A stretch of 64,000 nucleotides of DNA, from the NCBI RefSeq assembly GCF_003990725.2, contig NZ_CP030064.1:1612001-1676000 (forward strand). The letters run 5' to 3'. A program made the position numbers and the translations under genes. Source of the DNA: Halorubrum sp. PV6 (GTDB lineage Archaea > Halobacteriota > Halobacteria > Halobacteriales > Haloferacaceae). The stretch's first letter is position 1; each line of letters begins with the position of its first letter. A model generated the notes under the pieces. The model ran no database searches and had not been told where the DNA came from. It saw only the letters and a program-made list of their open reading frames with translations. Below, one piece after another: positions 9,049-16,963 of the stretch.

Positions 9049-9470
9049 TGCTACGGGCCGTTCTCCGAGACCTGACGAGCGGGCCGATCGCCGTGCAGAT
9101 GCGCCGGTTCGTCCTCGTCGGCGCAGTCACTGCGGGGATACAGATGGGGCTGCTCTGGCTGTTCGTCGACGCGGCCGGCCTGAACTACCTGATCGGCGCG
9201 ACCATCGCCATCGAGATCACGATCATTCTCTCGTACGTGCTCAACAACGCGTGGACCTTTCAGGCGAGCCAGAACACGGGTACCATGGAGTATCTCGAAG
9301 GGTTGGTCAAGACGAATCTCGTCCGGGGAACCGCGATTCCGATCCAACTCGGCGTGTTGTACGCGCTCGTCGAGTGGGCGAGCGTCATGTACCTCGTCGC
9401 CAACGCGGTCGCCATCTTCCTCAGCGGGCTCTACCGGTTCGTCCTCGACAAGCGATGGACGTGGGGGTGA
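9048..9470 (+). CDS. GtrA family membrane protein
   Basis: 140 residues with four predicted membrane segments and the GtrA landmarks RRFVLVGAVTAGIQ at the start, SYVLNNAWTFQA in the middle and RFVLDKRWTWG at the C-terminus. Family role: flipping or presenting polyprenyl-phosphate-linked sugars in cell-surface glycan modification. ATG at 9048 overlaps the TGA of the sulfatase-like gene (9046-9048), so the two are coupled and probably act on the same envelope glycan. A GTG at 9045 is an alternative start. Confidence 0.85.
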   Translation: MLRAVLRDLTSGPIAVQMRRFVLVGAVTAGIQMGLLWLFVDAAGLNYLIGATIAIEITIILSYVLNNAWTFQASQNTGTMEYLEGLVKTNLVRGTAIPIQLGVLYALVEWASVMYLVANAVAIFLSGLYRFVLDKRWTWG

Positions 9471-9498
9471 CTGAGACCCCGCCGATACCTGGCTCCGC

Positions 9499-10200
9499 TT
9501 AAAAAGGTAGGCGCGGCTCGATGCGAGCGATGAGGTTTCTGACCGTCTCTTGTTTGTAGTAGCCGACTATCGACGCGACGACGACAAGCGCGATGAGCGC
9601 GATGGCCGTGAGGAACCGCCCGTTCGCCAGCTCGCCGCCGGCGTACACCGTGAACACGTACGCCGGCAGTCGACCGACGCTGATAACGGCGAGGAACGTC
9701 GGGAGCCGCCACTTCGTGAGACCACTTAAAAAGCAGATGGCGTCGTCCGGGAGGCCGGGGATGATCACGAACGCGAACAGCCCTGGGACGCCGACCGTGT
9801 CGACGAACTCGTCGAACCGCGAGACGACATCTTCGTGGATGACGTCTTCGACGAACGAGCGACCGTATCGCTTCGCGAGCGAGAAGGCGATGGTGCTGCC
9901 GATGAGCACGCCCGTGAGGCTGTAGACGGTCCCCCAGAACGAGCCGAACAGGTAGCCCGCGACGAGCGCGACGACCTGGCCGGGAATCGGCGCGACGACG
10001 ACCTGCAGCGCTTGGATGGCCACGAACACGAGCGGCGCGAGGACGCCGAACTGGCGGAGCCACAGTCGGAGGGCCTCGGCGTCCGTGATGAAACTCGCGT
10101 ACTCACGGACGAACAGGTAGAGCGCGACGAACGCGAGCGCGACGGCGACGGCTGCGAGGAGTCCTCGCCGCCGGTCGGACGCCGAGGCGAAGAGTTTCAT
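9499..10200 (-). CDS. TVP38/TMEM64 (VTT, DedA-like) membrane protein
   Basis: 233 residues from ATG 10200. It has six or so hydrophobic segments and the VTT signature: a re-entrant loop region with PIPGQVVALVAGYLFGSFWGT, the SLAKRYGRSFVEDVI helix and FVIIPGLPDDAICFLSGLTK. Proteins of this superfamily scramble or transport lipids or polyprenyl phosphates. It converges with the GtrA gene, and the two may share a lipid-carrier theme. Substrate is not shown by the sequence. Confidence 0.85.
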   Translation of the reverse strand: MKLFASASDRRRGLLAAVAVALAFVALYLFVREYASFITDAEALRLWLRQFGVLAPLVFVAIQALQVVVAPIPGQVVALVAGYLFGSFWGTVYSLTGVLIGSTIAFSLAKRYGRSFVEDVIHEDVVSRFDEFVDTVGVPGLFAFVIIPGLPDDAICFLSGLTKWRLPTFLAVISVGRLPAYVFTVYAGGELANGRFLTAIALIALVVVASIVGYYKQETVRNLIARIEPRLPF

Positions 10201-10321
10201 TCGTGTAACACGGGGCCAGCGGTGGACTTGAACCTTGTCAAAAACCGGATCGGAGCGGTCGTGGCCGCGTCGCGGAAACGCAGTCGGTCGCACCGCACTC
10301 CGAGAAGACGCGCGCCGGCGA

Positions 10322-11614
10322 TCAGTCGTCGCCGACGGCGTCCCACGCCAGCAGCCCGGCGGCGACGAGCAGACACGCGACGAGACCGCCGAACGCGACG
10401 GCGTAGTTCAGGTACGTCGCCACCACGCCGACGTACGCCGGACCGACCGCGTTGGCCGCGAGGAACAGCGCCCGCGCCGCGCCGAGGTCCGCGCCAAGGT
10501 CGTCGTCGGGGGCGTTATCGAGGATGACGCCGTCGGCGATGGGGAACTCGGTTTTGTAGCCGACCGCCATGACGGCGATGCCGCCGAGCGCGGCGACGCG
10601 GGTGTCCGCGACGACGAGGACCGACAGCGCGAGCGCCGCGACCAGCAGGCCGGCCACCGCGATGGTCTCGCGCGAGAAGCGGTCGCTCAGTCCCCCGGCA
10701 ACCGGTTTCGTCAGCGCGCCGACGATGAACACGAGCGCGAAGGCCGCACTCGCCAGCTCCGCCGAGAACCCCTTCGCCTGCGCGAGGTACGTCGGCAGGA
10801 AGTTGATGAAACCGCCGACCATCAGGTAAAAGAGCCCGAACGCGAGGAGCGTCCGCCGCTGGCGACCAGTCGCCAGCAGCCGGTGTACGGTCCCGACCAC
10901 GTCGAGGGACGGGCTCCCGACGCGGTAGCCGTCGCGAGTCCAGACGACGTACAACAGGAGGAACCCCGCGAGCACGGCCGCCACCGGCAGGAAGGGCGTG
11001 CGCCACGAGGTGAACCCGACTGTCACCGCGGGAAACTGCGTTCCGAGGACCGACAGGGCCGGGAGTCGCCACACCGCACCCGAAAGCACCAGCACGCCGA
11101 GGCCGGCGGCGAGCAGGCCGCCGATATCGGTCCCCGCGGCGTAGACGCCGAGCGCCCGGCCGCGACGCTCGACGAACAGGTCCGAGAGTAACGCTCGCGA
11201 GGGGATGGCAAAGAGCCCCTTTCCGAAGCCGGTGACGACCGCCGCGAGGGCGAACCCCGCGAGGCCGCCGACGAGACCGAAGAGGAGGAACCCGACCACG
11301 AGCGTGGCGAGTCCGGGGACGATGAGCGTCGCCCGCGACCAGCGGTCGGAGTACTCGCCGGAGGGGTACTGCGTCAGGGCGTACACGCCGTTGAACATCG
11401 CGAGGACGACCCCCGCGGTCGCTTCGGTGATGCCGAGATCGGCGATGATAGCCGGCAGCAGCGGCGAGAGGAGGAACCGGCCGGCCTGCAAGACGGCCCA
11501 CGCGAGCGCGACGGCGAGCAGCATCCGGCCGGTGTAGCCGCCGACGAGTCGCTCGACGGGCGCGCCGCTCTCGTCCGTCTGCGCGCCCGACGACGACGCC
11601 GACTCGCCGTTCAC
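10322..11614 (-). CDS. MFS transporter
   Basis: 430 residues with a hydrophilic Ser/Asp-rich N-terminus of about 25 residues and twelve predicted membrane segments. Between TM2 and TM3 it carries the MFS loop pattern YPSGEYSDRWSRATLI, and the second half repeats it as GGLSDRFSRETIAV. The central loop after TM6 (TRDGYRVGSPSLDVVG) is short. No residues point to a particular substrate. It is monocistronic. Drug or metabolite export are both possible. Confidence 0.85.
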   Translation of the reverse strand: MNGESASSSGAQTDESGAPVERLVGGYTGRMLLAVALAWAVLQAGRFLLSPLLPAIIADLGITEATAGVVLAMFNGVYALTQYPSGEYSDRWSRATLIVPGLATLVVGFLLFGLVGGLAGFALAAVVTGFGKGLFAIPSRALLSDLFVERRGRALGVYAAGTDIGGLLAAGLGVLVLSGAVWRLPALSVLGTQFPAVTVGFTSWRTPFLPVAAVLAGFLLLYVVWTRDGYRVGSPSLDVVGTVHRLLATGRQRRTLLAFGLFYLMVGGFINFLPTYLAQAKGFSAELASAAFALVFIVGALTKPVAGGLSDRFSRETIAVAGLLVAALALSVLVVADTRVAALGGIAVMAVGYKTEFPIADGVILDNAPDDDLGADLGAARALFLAANAVGPAYVGVVATYLNYAVAFGGLVACLLVAAGLLAWDAVGDD

Positions 11615-11783
11615 GGCTCAGTTCGGCGACGGGGACTCCAGTGCGTTTCGGTTGCGGACGCGCTCGTCGGGCGTCGGTGTCGACACACGAGGCGGGGGTT
11701 AGGGATCCGAAAGTGGGAACGGCGTCACGGCGCTGTGCTGTCGGAGCCGAGGCTGTGTTGCGGTTTCGTCGGCTCCAAAACGG

Positions 11784-11854
11784 ATGCGGAAGAAGTGGGC
11801 CGGCACGAATATTGAATCACGCGAGACTCGCTCGCGGTGGACGTGGTTACGGCC
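11784..11854 (-). pseudogene. Decayed partial duplicate of the tRNA-Pro 3' half
   Basis: The block at 11784-11818 repeats the 3' end of the intact tRNA-Pro gene plus 13 bp of its 3' flank (11885-11918) almost exactly. About 24 bp of foreign sequence able to fold as CGCGAG/CTCGCG then interrupts the T arm, after which GTGGTTACGGCC resumes (11843-11854). The 5' half is missing. A tRNA 3'-end repeat of this kind is what integrative elements leave as an att site. No integrase gene is nearby. Confidence 0.6.
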
Positions 11855-11896
11855 GTGCGAGGGCAGTCGCTCAGCAGTGTAGAAATGCGGGAGAAG

Positions 11897-11969
11897 TGGG
11901 CCGGCACGAATTTGAATCGTGGTTACGGCCACCCGAAGGCCGAAGGATACCAAGCTACCCCACCGGCCC
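11897..11969 (-). tRNA. tRNA-Pro (anticodon CGG)
   Basis: The minus strand folds as a complete cloverleaf. Acceptor GGGCCGG pairs with CCGGCCC; discriminator A. Anticodon stem CGGCC/GGCCG encloses the loop TTCGGGT, giving anticodon CGG. T stem CACGA/TCGTG encloses TTCAAAT. The D arm has GG at the expected place and the variable loop is TAAC. CCA is not encoded and there is no intron. Its 3' end is duplicated 101 bp away. Confidence 0.93.
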
Positions 11970-11989
11970 GCATGCTCAGGAAGGCCGTT

Positions 11990-12002
11990 CGTTCTTTTAA
12001 CC
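11990..12002 (-). promoter_or_regulatory. Promoter of tRNA-Pro
   Basis: On the minus strand AAGGTTAAAAGAA lies about 27 bp upstream of the first tRNA base, the usual TATA distance. Confidence 0.5.
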
Positions 12003-12278
12003 TTTCCGAAAGCCAGGGCCGGGAGCCTGAGCGTACCCGGACGCTATCGACACCCAGACGACTCGTATAGGGAGACGTGTCGGTGTTGGCCGATGAGTTC
12101 GTCCTGCAGCGCACCCAGTTCCTCACCGAGGCACGGTGACTGACTCGAGGGGCACACGCCGAGCGGCTCTACTGGCACATCGAATCGCGGTTGAAAAAGC
12201 GTGAAATTTCTCGCGGCGAATGCTCGTTTGTCTCGCACACTGACAAAGAATTAACTCAGTATCTGCAGAAGCGCCTGC
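12003..12278. other. Gene-poor stretch beside tRNA-Pro
   Basis: No intact gene seen. The plus-strand frame around 12074-12238 reads like decayed coding sequence (SVLADEFVLQRTQFL, then an in-frame stop, then AERLYWHIESRLKKREI). With the duplicated tRNA end, this fits a scar of an integrated element, but I cannot name the source. Confidence 0.3.
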
Positions 12279-12455
12279 ATGGAAAGCCGAGGGAACCTGT
12301 ATCTCGCATCTTTCGTGGGAGCGTCACTATCGTACATCTTCAACGTCCTCGCGTTCACTGGGACCTTCGACGCCTTCCGTTGGTTCGTGTTCGTGGTCCT
12401 GTTTCTCGGATTCACCTACGGATTCGAGCGGCTCATCGAGTGGCAGACCGGGTAA
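12279..12455 (+). CDS. Small membrane protein (58 aa)
   Basis: ATG 12279 to TAA 12455. The product begins MESRGNLYLASFVG and has two hydrophobic segments (about 8-27 and 34-49) joined by a short FTGTFDAF turn, ending FERLIEWQTG. Composition and the hairpin topology look real although the gene is short. There is no recognised family and no obvious partner. It lies between the tRNA-Pro scar and trmY. Confidence 0.5.
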   Translation: MESRGNLYLASFVGASLSYIFNVLAFTGTFDAFRWFVFVVLFLGFTYGFERLIEWQTG

Positions 12456-12550
12456 CGACTTAAAAGAACGGCGTCACCGAGGCGAAACGGGCGACCTCGG
12501 ACCCCACCGCCGACTCGCCCGAAACCCGTAAGCGCTCGACGCCGGTGTCG

Positions 12551-13162
12551 CTAGTAGTCGGCGTAGCCGCCCGTGTCGAGCCAGTTGTGGACGACGGATA
12601 TCGTGTGGTCGGCGTGGAGGCGCTTCGGCCCGACCCGCACTCGGCGCTCCGCACGCTCCGCGAGCGCGTCGCGTTCGTCGGGGGTGAAGTCGTTGTGATC
12701 GGAGAGCACGAACACCGGGTCGCTCGGCGGGGCGGCGTCGACGAGCGGGTCGCCCTCCTCGTGGAGTTGGACCAGCGTCGGATCGGCAGCGCCCGCACCG
12801 TCGAGGAGTCGGTCGAGCGTCGCGGTAACCCCCATCCGGCGGAGTTCGACGCCGGGTGAGACGTCAGCCGGCATGTGCCCGATGGCGTCGTCCGCGGCGC
12901 CGAGCGCGTCCCGGATCCGGGCGGCGACGTTGCGTTCGTCCGGGTGGAGGTGCCGGAGCGTGTCCGCGTCGAACGTGACCGTGAACGCGTCGGCGACGAC
13001 GAGGTGGACCCGGACCTGCTCGCGAATCCCGTGTGAGAGGAAGACCCCGGCGGAAACGCACCGACAGAGGAGGTCAAGTCGGCCCGCACCGGGAATGTCG
13101 GACAGCGAGACGGCGTCCGGGTCGGTGGGCACGTCGTGAGCGATGACGACGAACTGGCGCAT
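12551..13162 (-). CDS. trmY: tRNA (pseudouridine(54)-N(1))-methyltransferase TrmY
   Basis: 203 residues from ATG 13162. SPOUT-class methyltransferase: MRQFVVIAHDVPTDPD at the start, the C-terminal trefoil-knot region with PVFVLSDHNDFTPDE and VGPKRLHADHTISVVHNWLD. Archaeal TrmY makes N1-methylpseudouridine at position 54 of tRNA using S-adenosylmethionine. The sequence is full length. The divergent neighbour across 50 bp is a small zinc-finger gene. Tsr3, which acts on the N1-methylpseudouridine of 16S rRNA, is encoded 40 kb away in this window. Confidence 0.92.
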   Translation of the reverse strand: MRQFVVIAHDVPTDPDAVSLSDIPGAGRLDLLCRCVSAGVFLSHGIREQVRVHLVVADAFTVTFDADTLRHLHPDERNVAARIRDALGAADDAIGHMPADVSPGVELRRMGVTATLDRLLDGAGAADPTLVQLHEEGDPLVDAAPPSDPVFVLSDHNDFTPDERDALAERAERRVRVGPKRLHADHTISVVHNWLDTGGYADY

Positions 13163-13212
13163 ACTCCGGGGTCGCCCCCGACACTCATAAGCGACCCGAC
13201 CCGAGAGGCCCC

Positions 13213-13356
13213 ATGAGCAGCACCGGGGTCTGTCAGATCTGCGAGGCGGCGCCGGCGCGTCACGGCTGTCCACAGTGCGGCCGCGCCGTCTGCGACCGCC
13301 ACTGGACCGACACTCTCGGAGTGTGTACGTCGTGTGCGAAGGGCCGCCAACAGTGA
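13213..13356 (+). CDS. Small HIT-type zinc-finger protein (47 aa)
   Basis: ATG 13213 to TGA 13356. Eight regularly spaced ligands (Cys7, Cys10, Cys19, Cys22, Cys27, His30, Cys38, Cys41) suit a double zinc site of the HIT or cross-brace kind. The divergent partner is trmY, with a shared 50-bp promoter region. Such tiny zinc-finger proteins are common and mostly uncharacterised in haloarchaea. Role unknown; binding of RNA or protein is inference. Confidence 0.7.
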   Translation: MSSTGVCQICEAAPARHGCPQCGRAVCDRHWTDTLGVCTSCAKGRQQ

Positions 13357-13368
13357 TCAAACCGAAGC

Positions 13369-14199
13369 CTACCGGTGTTGATTCAGCCGCTTTTTAAGCC
13401 GCTTCGCTGAGTCGCCAGCAGCACCAAAGTACGTCCCCTCGTCGTCGGGGCGGCTCGACTCCTCGCCGGCGAAGATGATCCCTCGCGATGAGTTGACGAC
13501 CCCCACGTCGACGGCAGCGTCCGGGCGCTCGGCGAGCCCGTGTTCGACCGCGGCCTCGGCGTCGCCGCCCTGCGCGCCCACGCCGGGGACGAGAAACGGG
13601 ATCTCGGGGACGATATCGCGGACCTCGGCCAGCTCCTCGGGCGCCGTCGCCCCGACGACGAGCCCGACGTTGTCGTTGCCGTTCCAGACGTCCGCGAGCG
13701 CAGCGACGCGCTCGTAGAGGGGCTCGCCGGAGGCGAGTTCGAGGTCCTGCAGGTCGCTGCCGCCGGGGTTCGACGTGCGACAGAGGACGAATACGCCCTT
13801 GTCCGCGCGGTCGAGGAACGGCTGGAGCGAGTCGCGGCCGAGGTACGGGTTCACCGTGATCGCGTCGGCGTCGTCGAGCGCCGCCGCGTACTGCCGGGTC
13901 GTGTTGCCGATGTCGGCGCGCTTGGCGTCGAGGAGGACTGGCACGTCCTTGCCGTGCGCGTAGGCGATGGTCTCGCGGAGGGCCCGCCAGCCGTCGGGGT
14001 CCTCGTAGAAGGCGGCGTTCGGCTTGTAGCAGGCGGCGTGTTCGTGGGTCGCGTCGATGATCCGCCGGTTGAACGCCCACCGTGGCAGGTCGGCGTCGGC
14101 GACGAACTCGGGGAGTCGGCTCGGGTCGGGGTCGAGCCCGACGGAGACGACGCTGTCGGTCGACTCGATCCGGGCCGCGAGCCTCTCGAAGAAGCGCAT
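13369..14199 (-). CDS. pyrF: Orotidine 5'-phosphate decarboxylase
   Basis: 276 residues from ATG 14199; an in-frame GTG at 14208 is less likely. Catalytic motif LLDAKRADIGNT has the Asp-Lys-Asp triad (Asp91, Lys93, Asp96). VGLDPDPSRLP binds near the phosphate and the C-terminal PGVGAQGGD loop closes the barrel. The length and the DAKRADIG form put it in the PyrF type 2 group. It converts OMP to UMP in pyrimidine synthesis. It is convergent with the zinc-finger gene. Confidence 0.93.
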   Translation of the reverse strand: MRFFERLAARIESTDSVVSVGLDPDPSRLPEFVADADLPRWAFNRRIIDATHEHAACYKPNAAFYEDPDGWRALRETIAYAHGKDVPVLLDAKRADIGNTTRQYAAALDDADAITVNPYLGRDSLQPFLDRADKGVFVLCRTSNPGGSDLQDLELASGEPLYERVAALADVWNGNDNVGLVVGATAPEELAEVRDIVPEIPFLVPGVGAQGGDAEAAVEHGLAERPDAAVDVGVVNSSRGIIFAGEESSRPDDEGTYFGAAGDSAKRLKKRLNQHR

Positions 14200-14292
14200 A
14201 CGCGCCACTGCGTCCGGCGGTGCGCTAAACGTTGCGCTCCGCCGCGCGGTCGGGGGCGCCGTCCGAACCGTCGGAAAATACGTACTCTCACG

Positions 14293-14303
14293 TATGAGTA
14301 TAT
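14293..14303 (+). promoter_or_regulatory. Putative TATA box upstream of ppk1
   Basis: TATGAGTATATATC-type sequence in an AT-rich patch. A start near 14325 would leave a leader of about 160 nt before the GTG chosen for ppk1, containing a short open frame at 14361-14486 whose TGA overlaps that GTG. Confidence 0.35.
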
Positions 14304-14482
14304 ATCGAAATGTAGACAGAGTAACAAAGCTATTTGTGCCTACTTGGCCTTCCGATTAGCATGTTCCCTGTCGACCGCTTCCGGTGTCCGTCCCCCGACA
14401 CCACGGCCCCGCTCGCTCCGAACCGGAGCGAGCGACCGACGGGCCGTCGACCGGCCGCGTCCGACCGCCGGACGGTGGTCTC

Positions 14483-16948
14483 GTGAGCGACCGAGACCCC
14501 GCGGCGTCGAAGTACTACCTCAACCGAGAGCTCTCCGAGCTCGCGTTCCAAGAGCGCGTGTTACGCGAGGGGTTAGACGAGCGGAACCCGCCCTTAGAGC
14601 GGCTCCGGTTCCTCGCGTTCTTCACGAAGAACACGGACGAGTTCTTCATGAAGCGGGTCGGCGGTCTCAAACAGCAGATGGACGCCGGCGTGAGCGAGAC
14701 GTCGCCCGACGGGCGGACGCCGGAAGAGCAGTGGCGCGAGGTGCTCGAGGCCGCGCGACCGCTGTTCCGCGAGCAGTCGGACTACTGGGAGGAGGTCCTC
14801 AAGCCGGAGCTCGCGGAGGCGGGCGTCGGCATCCGGCGCCCCGAAGAGCTCGCGGCCGACGACCGCGCCGAACTGCGCTCGTACTTCGAGGAGTCGATCC
14901 TCCCGACGCTGACGCCGCTAGCGTTCGACCCGGCCCATCCGTTCCCGTTCATCTCGAACCTCTCGCTTTCCCTCGCCGTGCTCTCGGTGGACGACGGCGG
15001 CGAGTCGACGTTCACGCGGATCAAGATCCCGCCGAACCGGCCGCGCCTGATCGCGGTCCCCGGCGAGACGAACGACCACGTCCTCATCGAGGACCTGATC
15101 GAGGCGAACATCGATCTCCTCCTGCCCGACCTCGACATCCGCGACGTGTCGAAGTTCAAGGTGACTCGAAACGCCGAGGTGCGACGGAACGAGGAGGTCG
15201 CAGAGGACCTCATCGACATGGTCGAAGACGTCCTCGAACAGCGCCGCTTCGCGACGGTCGTGCGGCTGGAGGTCGACGCCGACATGCCGGACGAGGCGCG
15301 CTCGATCCTCCGCGATCAGCTCGACGTGGACGACCGAGAGGTGTTCCAGCGAACCGGCCCGATCGACTTCGAGGACTTCTTCCATCTCACCGAACTCGAC
15401 CGCCCCGATCTGAAGCGCTCGGCGTGGACCCCCCAGCGACATCCCCGACTGGAGCAGACGGTGAGCGACGACGCGGACGTGCGGACGGACATCTTCGACG
15501 AGATCCGGAGCGGCGACCTCCTCGCGCACCACCCGTACCACTCGTTCGAGGGCACGGTACAGCAGTTCCTCGACGCGGCGGCGAACGACCCGGACGTGCT
15601 CGCCGTGAAGGCGGCCATCTATCGGACGGCCAGCGACTCGAAGGTCATCCAGAGTCTCATCGACGCCGCCGAAAACGGGAAACAGGTGGCGGTGATGGTC
15701 GAGCTCAAGGCCCGCTTCGACGAGAAGAACAACCTCGAATGGGTCCGCCAGCTCGAAGAGGAGGGGATCCACGTCGCCTACGGGACCGTCGGCCTGAAGA
15801 CGCACACCAAGACCGCGCTGGTCGTCAGGCAGGACGACGACGGCGTCAGGCTGTACTCCCACGTCGGCACCGGGAACTACCACTCGGGGACGGCGAAGGG
15901 GTACTCCGATCTCGGGCTCTTGACCGCCAACCGCGACATCGGGCTCGACCTCACGAAGGTGTTCAACTTCTTCACCGGGCCGACGCTCGACGACCGGTTC
16001 CGCAAACTCCTGATCGCGCCCGTGACGATGCGCGAGCGCTTCACGGAGATGGTTCGACGCGAGGCCGACCACGCCCGTGCCGGTCGGCCCGCGCGGATGG
16101 TCGTGAAGGTGAACGGGCTCGAAGACCCGTCGATGGTCGCCGAACTCTACCGCGCCTCGATGGCGGGCGTCGAAATCGACCTCGTCGTCAGGGACATCTG
16201 CCGGCTCCGTCCCGGAATCGAGGGGCTCAGCGACAACATCACGGTCCACTCCATCGTCGGTCGGTTCCTCGAACACGCTCGGATATTCTACTTCGAGAAC
16301 GCCGGGGACCCGGAGTGGTACATCGGGTCGGCCGACTGGATGACGCGGAACCTCGATTACCGGGTCGAGGCCGTCACGCCCGTCGAGGCGACCGACCTGC
16401 GCCGCCAGCTCCGCTTCATCCTCGAGGTGTCGCTGACCGACAACCGGCGACGGTGGGTGATGCAAAGCGACGGGTCGTACGAGCAGGTGTCGCCCGGCGA
16501 CGAGCCGATGCGAGACACCCAGCGGATCCTCATGGACGCGACGAAGGCCGCCGTCGACCGCGGCTATGGCACGGGGATGGTGGTCGACCGAGAGATCATC
16601 CCCGAAGACCTGTTGGTCGAGTCCGCGCCCGGCGGTGGCGCCGGCACCGATTCGACAGACGCGGACGGGGGTGACGGTGACGGCGGAGGTGAGGAGAGCG
16701 ACGACGGCGGAGGTGAGGAGAGCGACGACGGCGGAGGTGAGGAGAGCGACGACGGCGGAGGTGAGGAGAGCGACGACGGCGACCAAACGGACTCCGTGTT
16801 CGACGCGCACGCGGATCGCTGGTACCGACCCGACAGCGAGACGTACGACTGGGCGGTCCGAACCGCGGACGGCGACCGTCGATACTTTAAAACCCGATCG
16901 GGGGCGCGCAAACGCCTCGTCTCCGAGTACGGGGCTGTACAGAAGTGA
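14483..16948 (+). CDS. ppk1: Polyphosphate kinase 1 with C-terminal repeat insert
   Basis: 821 residues from GTG 14483; the frame is open to 14384 but this start places the phospho-histidine of KTHTKTALVV at His441, close to its position in E. coli Ppk (435). The order is N-terminal domain, head domain with FEGTVQQFLDAAANDP, then the two PLD-like catalytic domains, with YSHVGTGNYHSGTAK and WYIGSADWMTRNLD. Family role: reversible synthesis of polyphosphate from ATP. Four perfect copies of GGGEESDD (about 734-765) sit before a short C-terminal module rich in Trp, Tyr and basic residues. The gene converges with a PPP-type phosphatase. Confidence 0.92.
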   Translation: MSDRDPAASKYYLNRELSELAFQERVLREGLDERNPPLERLRFLAFFTKNTDEFFMKRVGGLKQQMDAGVSETSPDGRTPEEQWREVLEAARPLFREQSDYWEEVLKPELAEAGVGIRRPEELAADDRAELRSYFEESILPTLTPLAFDPAHPFPFISNLSLSLAVLSVDDGGESTFTRIKIPPNRPRLIAVPGETNDHVLIEDLIEANIDLLLPDLDIRDVSKFKVTRNAEVRRNEEVAEDLIDMVEDVLEQRRFATVVRLEVDADMPDEARSILRDQLDVDDREVFQRTGPIDFEDFFHLTELDRPDLKRSAWTPQRHPRLEQTVSDDADVRTDIFDEIRSGDLLAHHPYHSFEGTVQQFLDAAANDPDVLAVKAAIYRTASDSKVIQSLIDAAENGKQVAVMVELKARFDEKNNLEWVRQLEEEGIHVAYGTVGLKTHTKTALVVRQDDDGVRLYSHVGTGNYHSGTAKGYSDLGLLTANRDIGLDLTKVFNFFTGPTLDDRFRKLLIAPVTMRERFTEMVRREADHARAGRPARMVVKVNGLEDPSMVAELYRASMAGVEIDLVVRDICRLRPGIEGLSDNITVHSIVGRFLEHARIFYFENAGDPEWYIGSADWMTRNLDYRVEAVTPVEATDLRRQLRFILEVSLTDNRRRWVMQSDGSYEQVSPGDEPMRDTQRILMDATKAAVDRGYGTGMVVDREIIPEDLLVESAPGGGAGTDSTDADGGDGDGGGEESDDGGGEESDDGGGEESDDGGGEESDDGDQTDSVFDAHADRWYRPDSETYDWAVRTADGDRRYFKTRSGARKRLVSEYGAVQK
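16682..16777 (+). repeat. Four perfect 24-bp tandem repeats inside ppk1
   Basis: Four identical copies at 16682-16705, 16706-16729, 16730-16753 and 16754-16777. Each encodes GGGEESDD in frame, so copy-number change would not break the protein. The identity at the DNA level implies recent expansion. Confidence 0.95.
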
Positions 16949-16963
16949 GTCGGAGCGGCCAGG

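Noticed and set aside
14361-14486. A 41-codon leader peptide upstream of ppk1 whose TGA overlaps the ppk1 GTG
   Set aside because: Composition is that of random GC-rich sequence and there is no conserved feature; kept only as a remark under the promoter.
13540-16674. A 1044-codon open frame on the plus strand crossing pyrF and ppk1
   Set aside because: It is an arginine- and proline-rich shadow caused by high GC; real genes with catalytic motifs occupy other frames over its full length.
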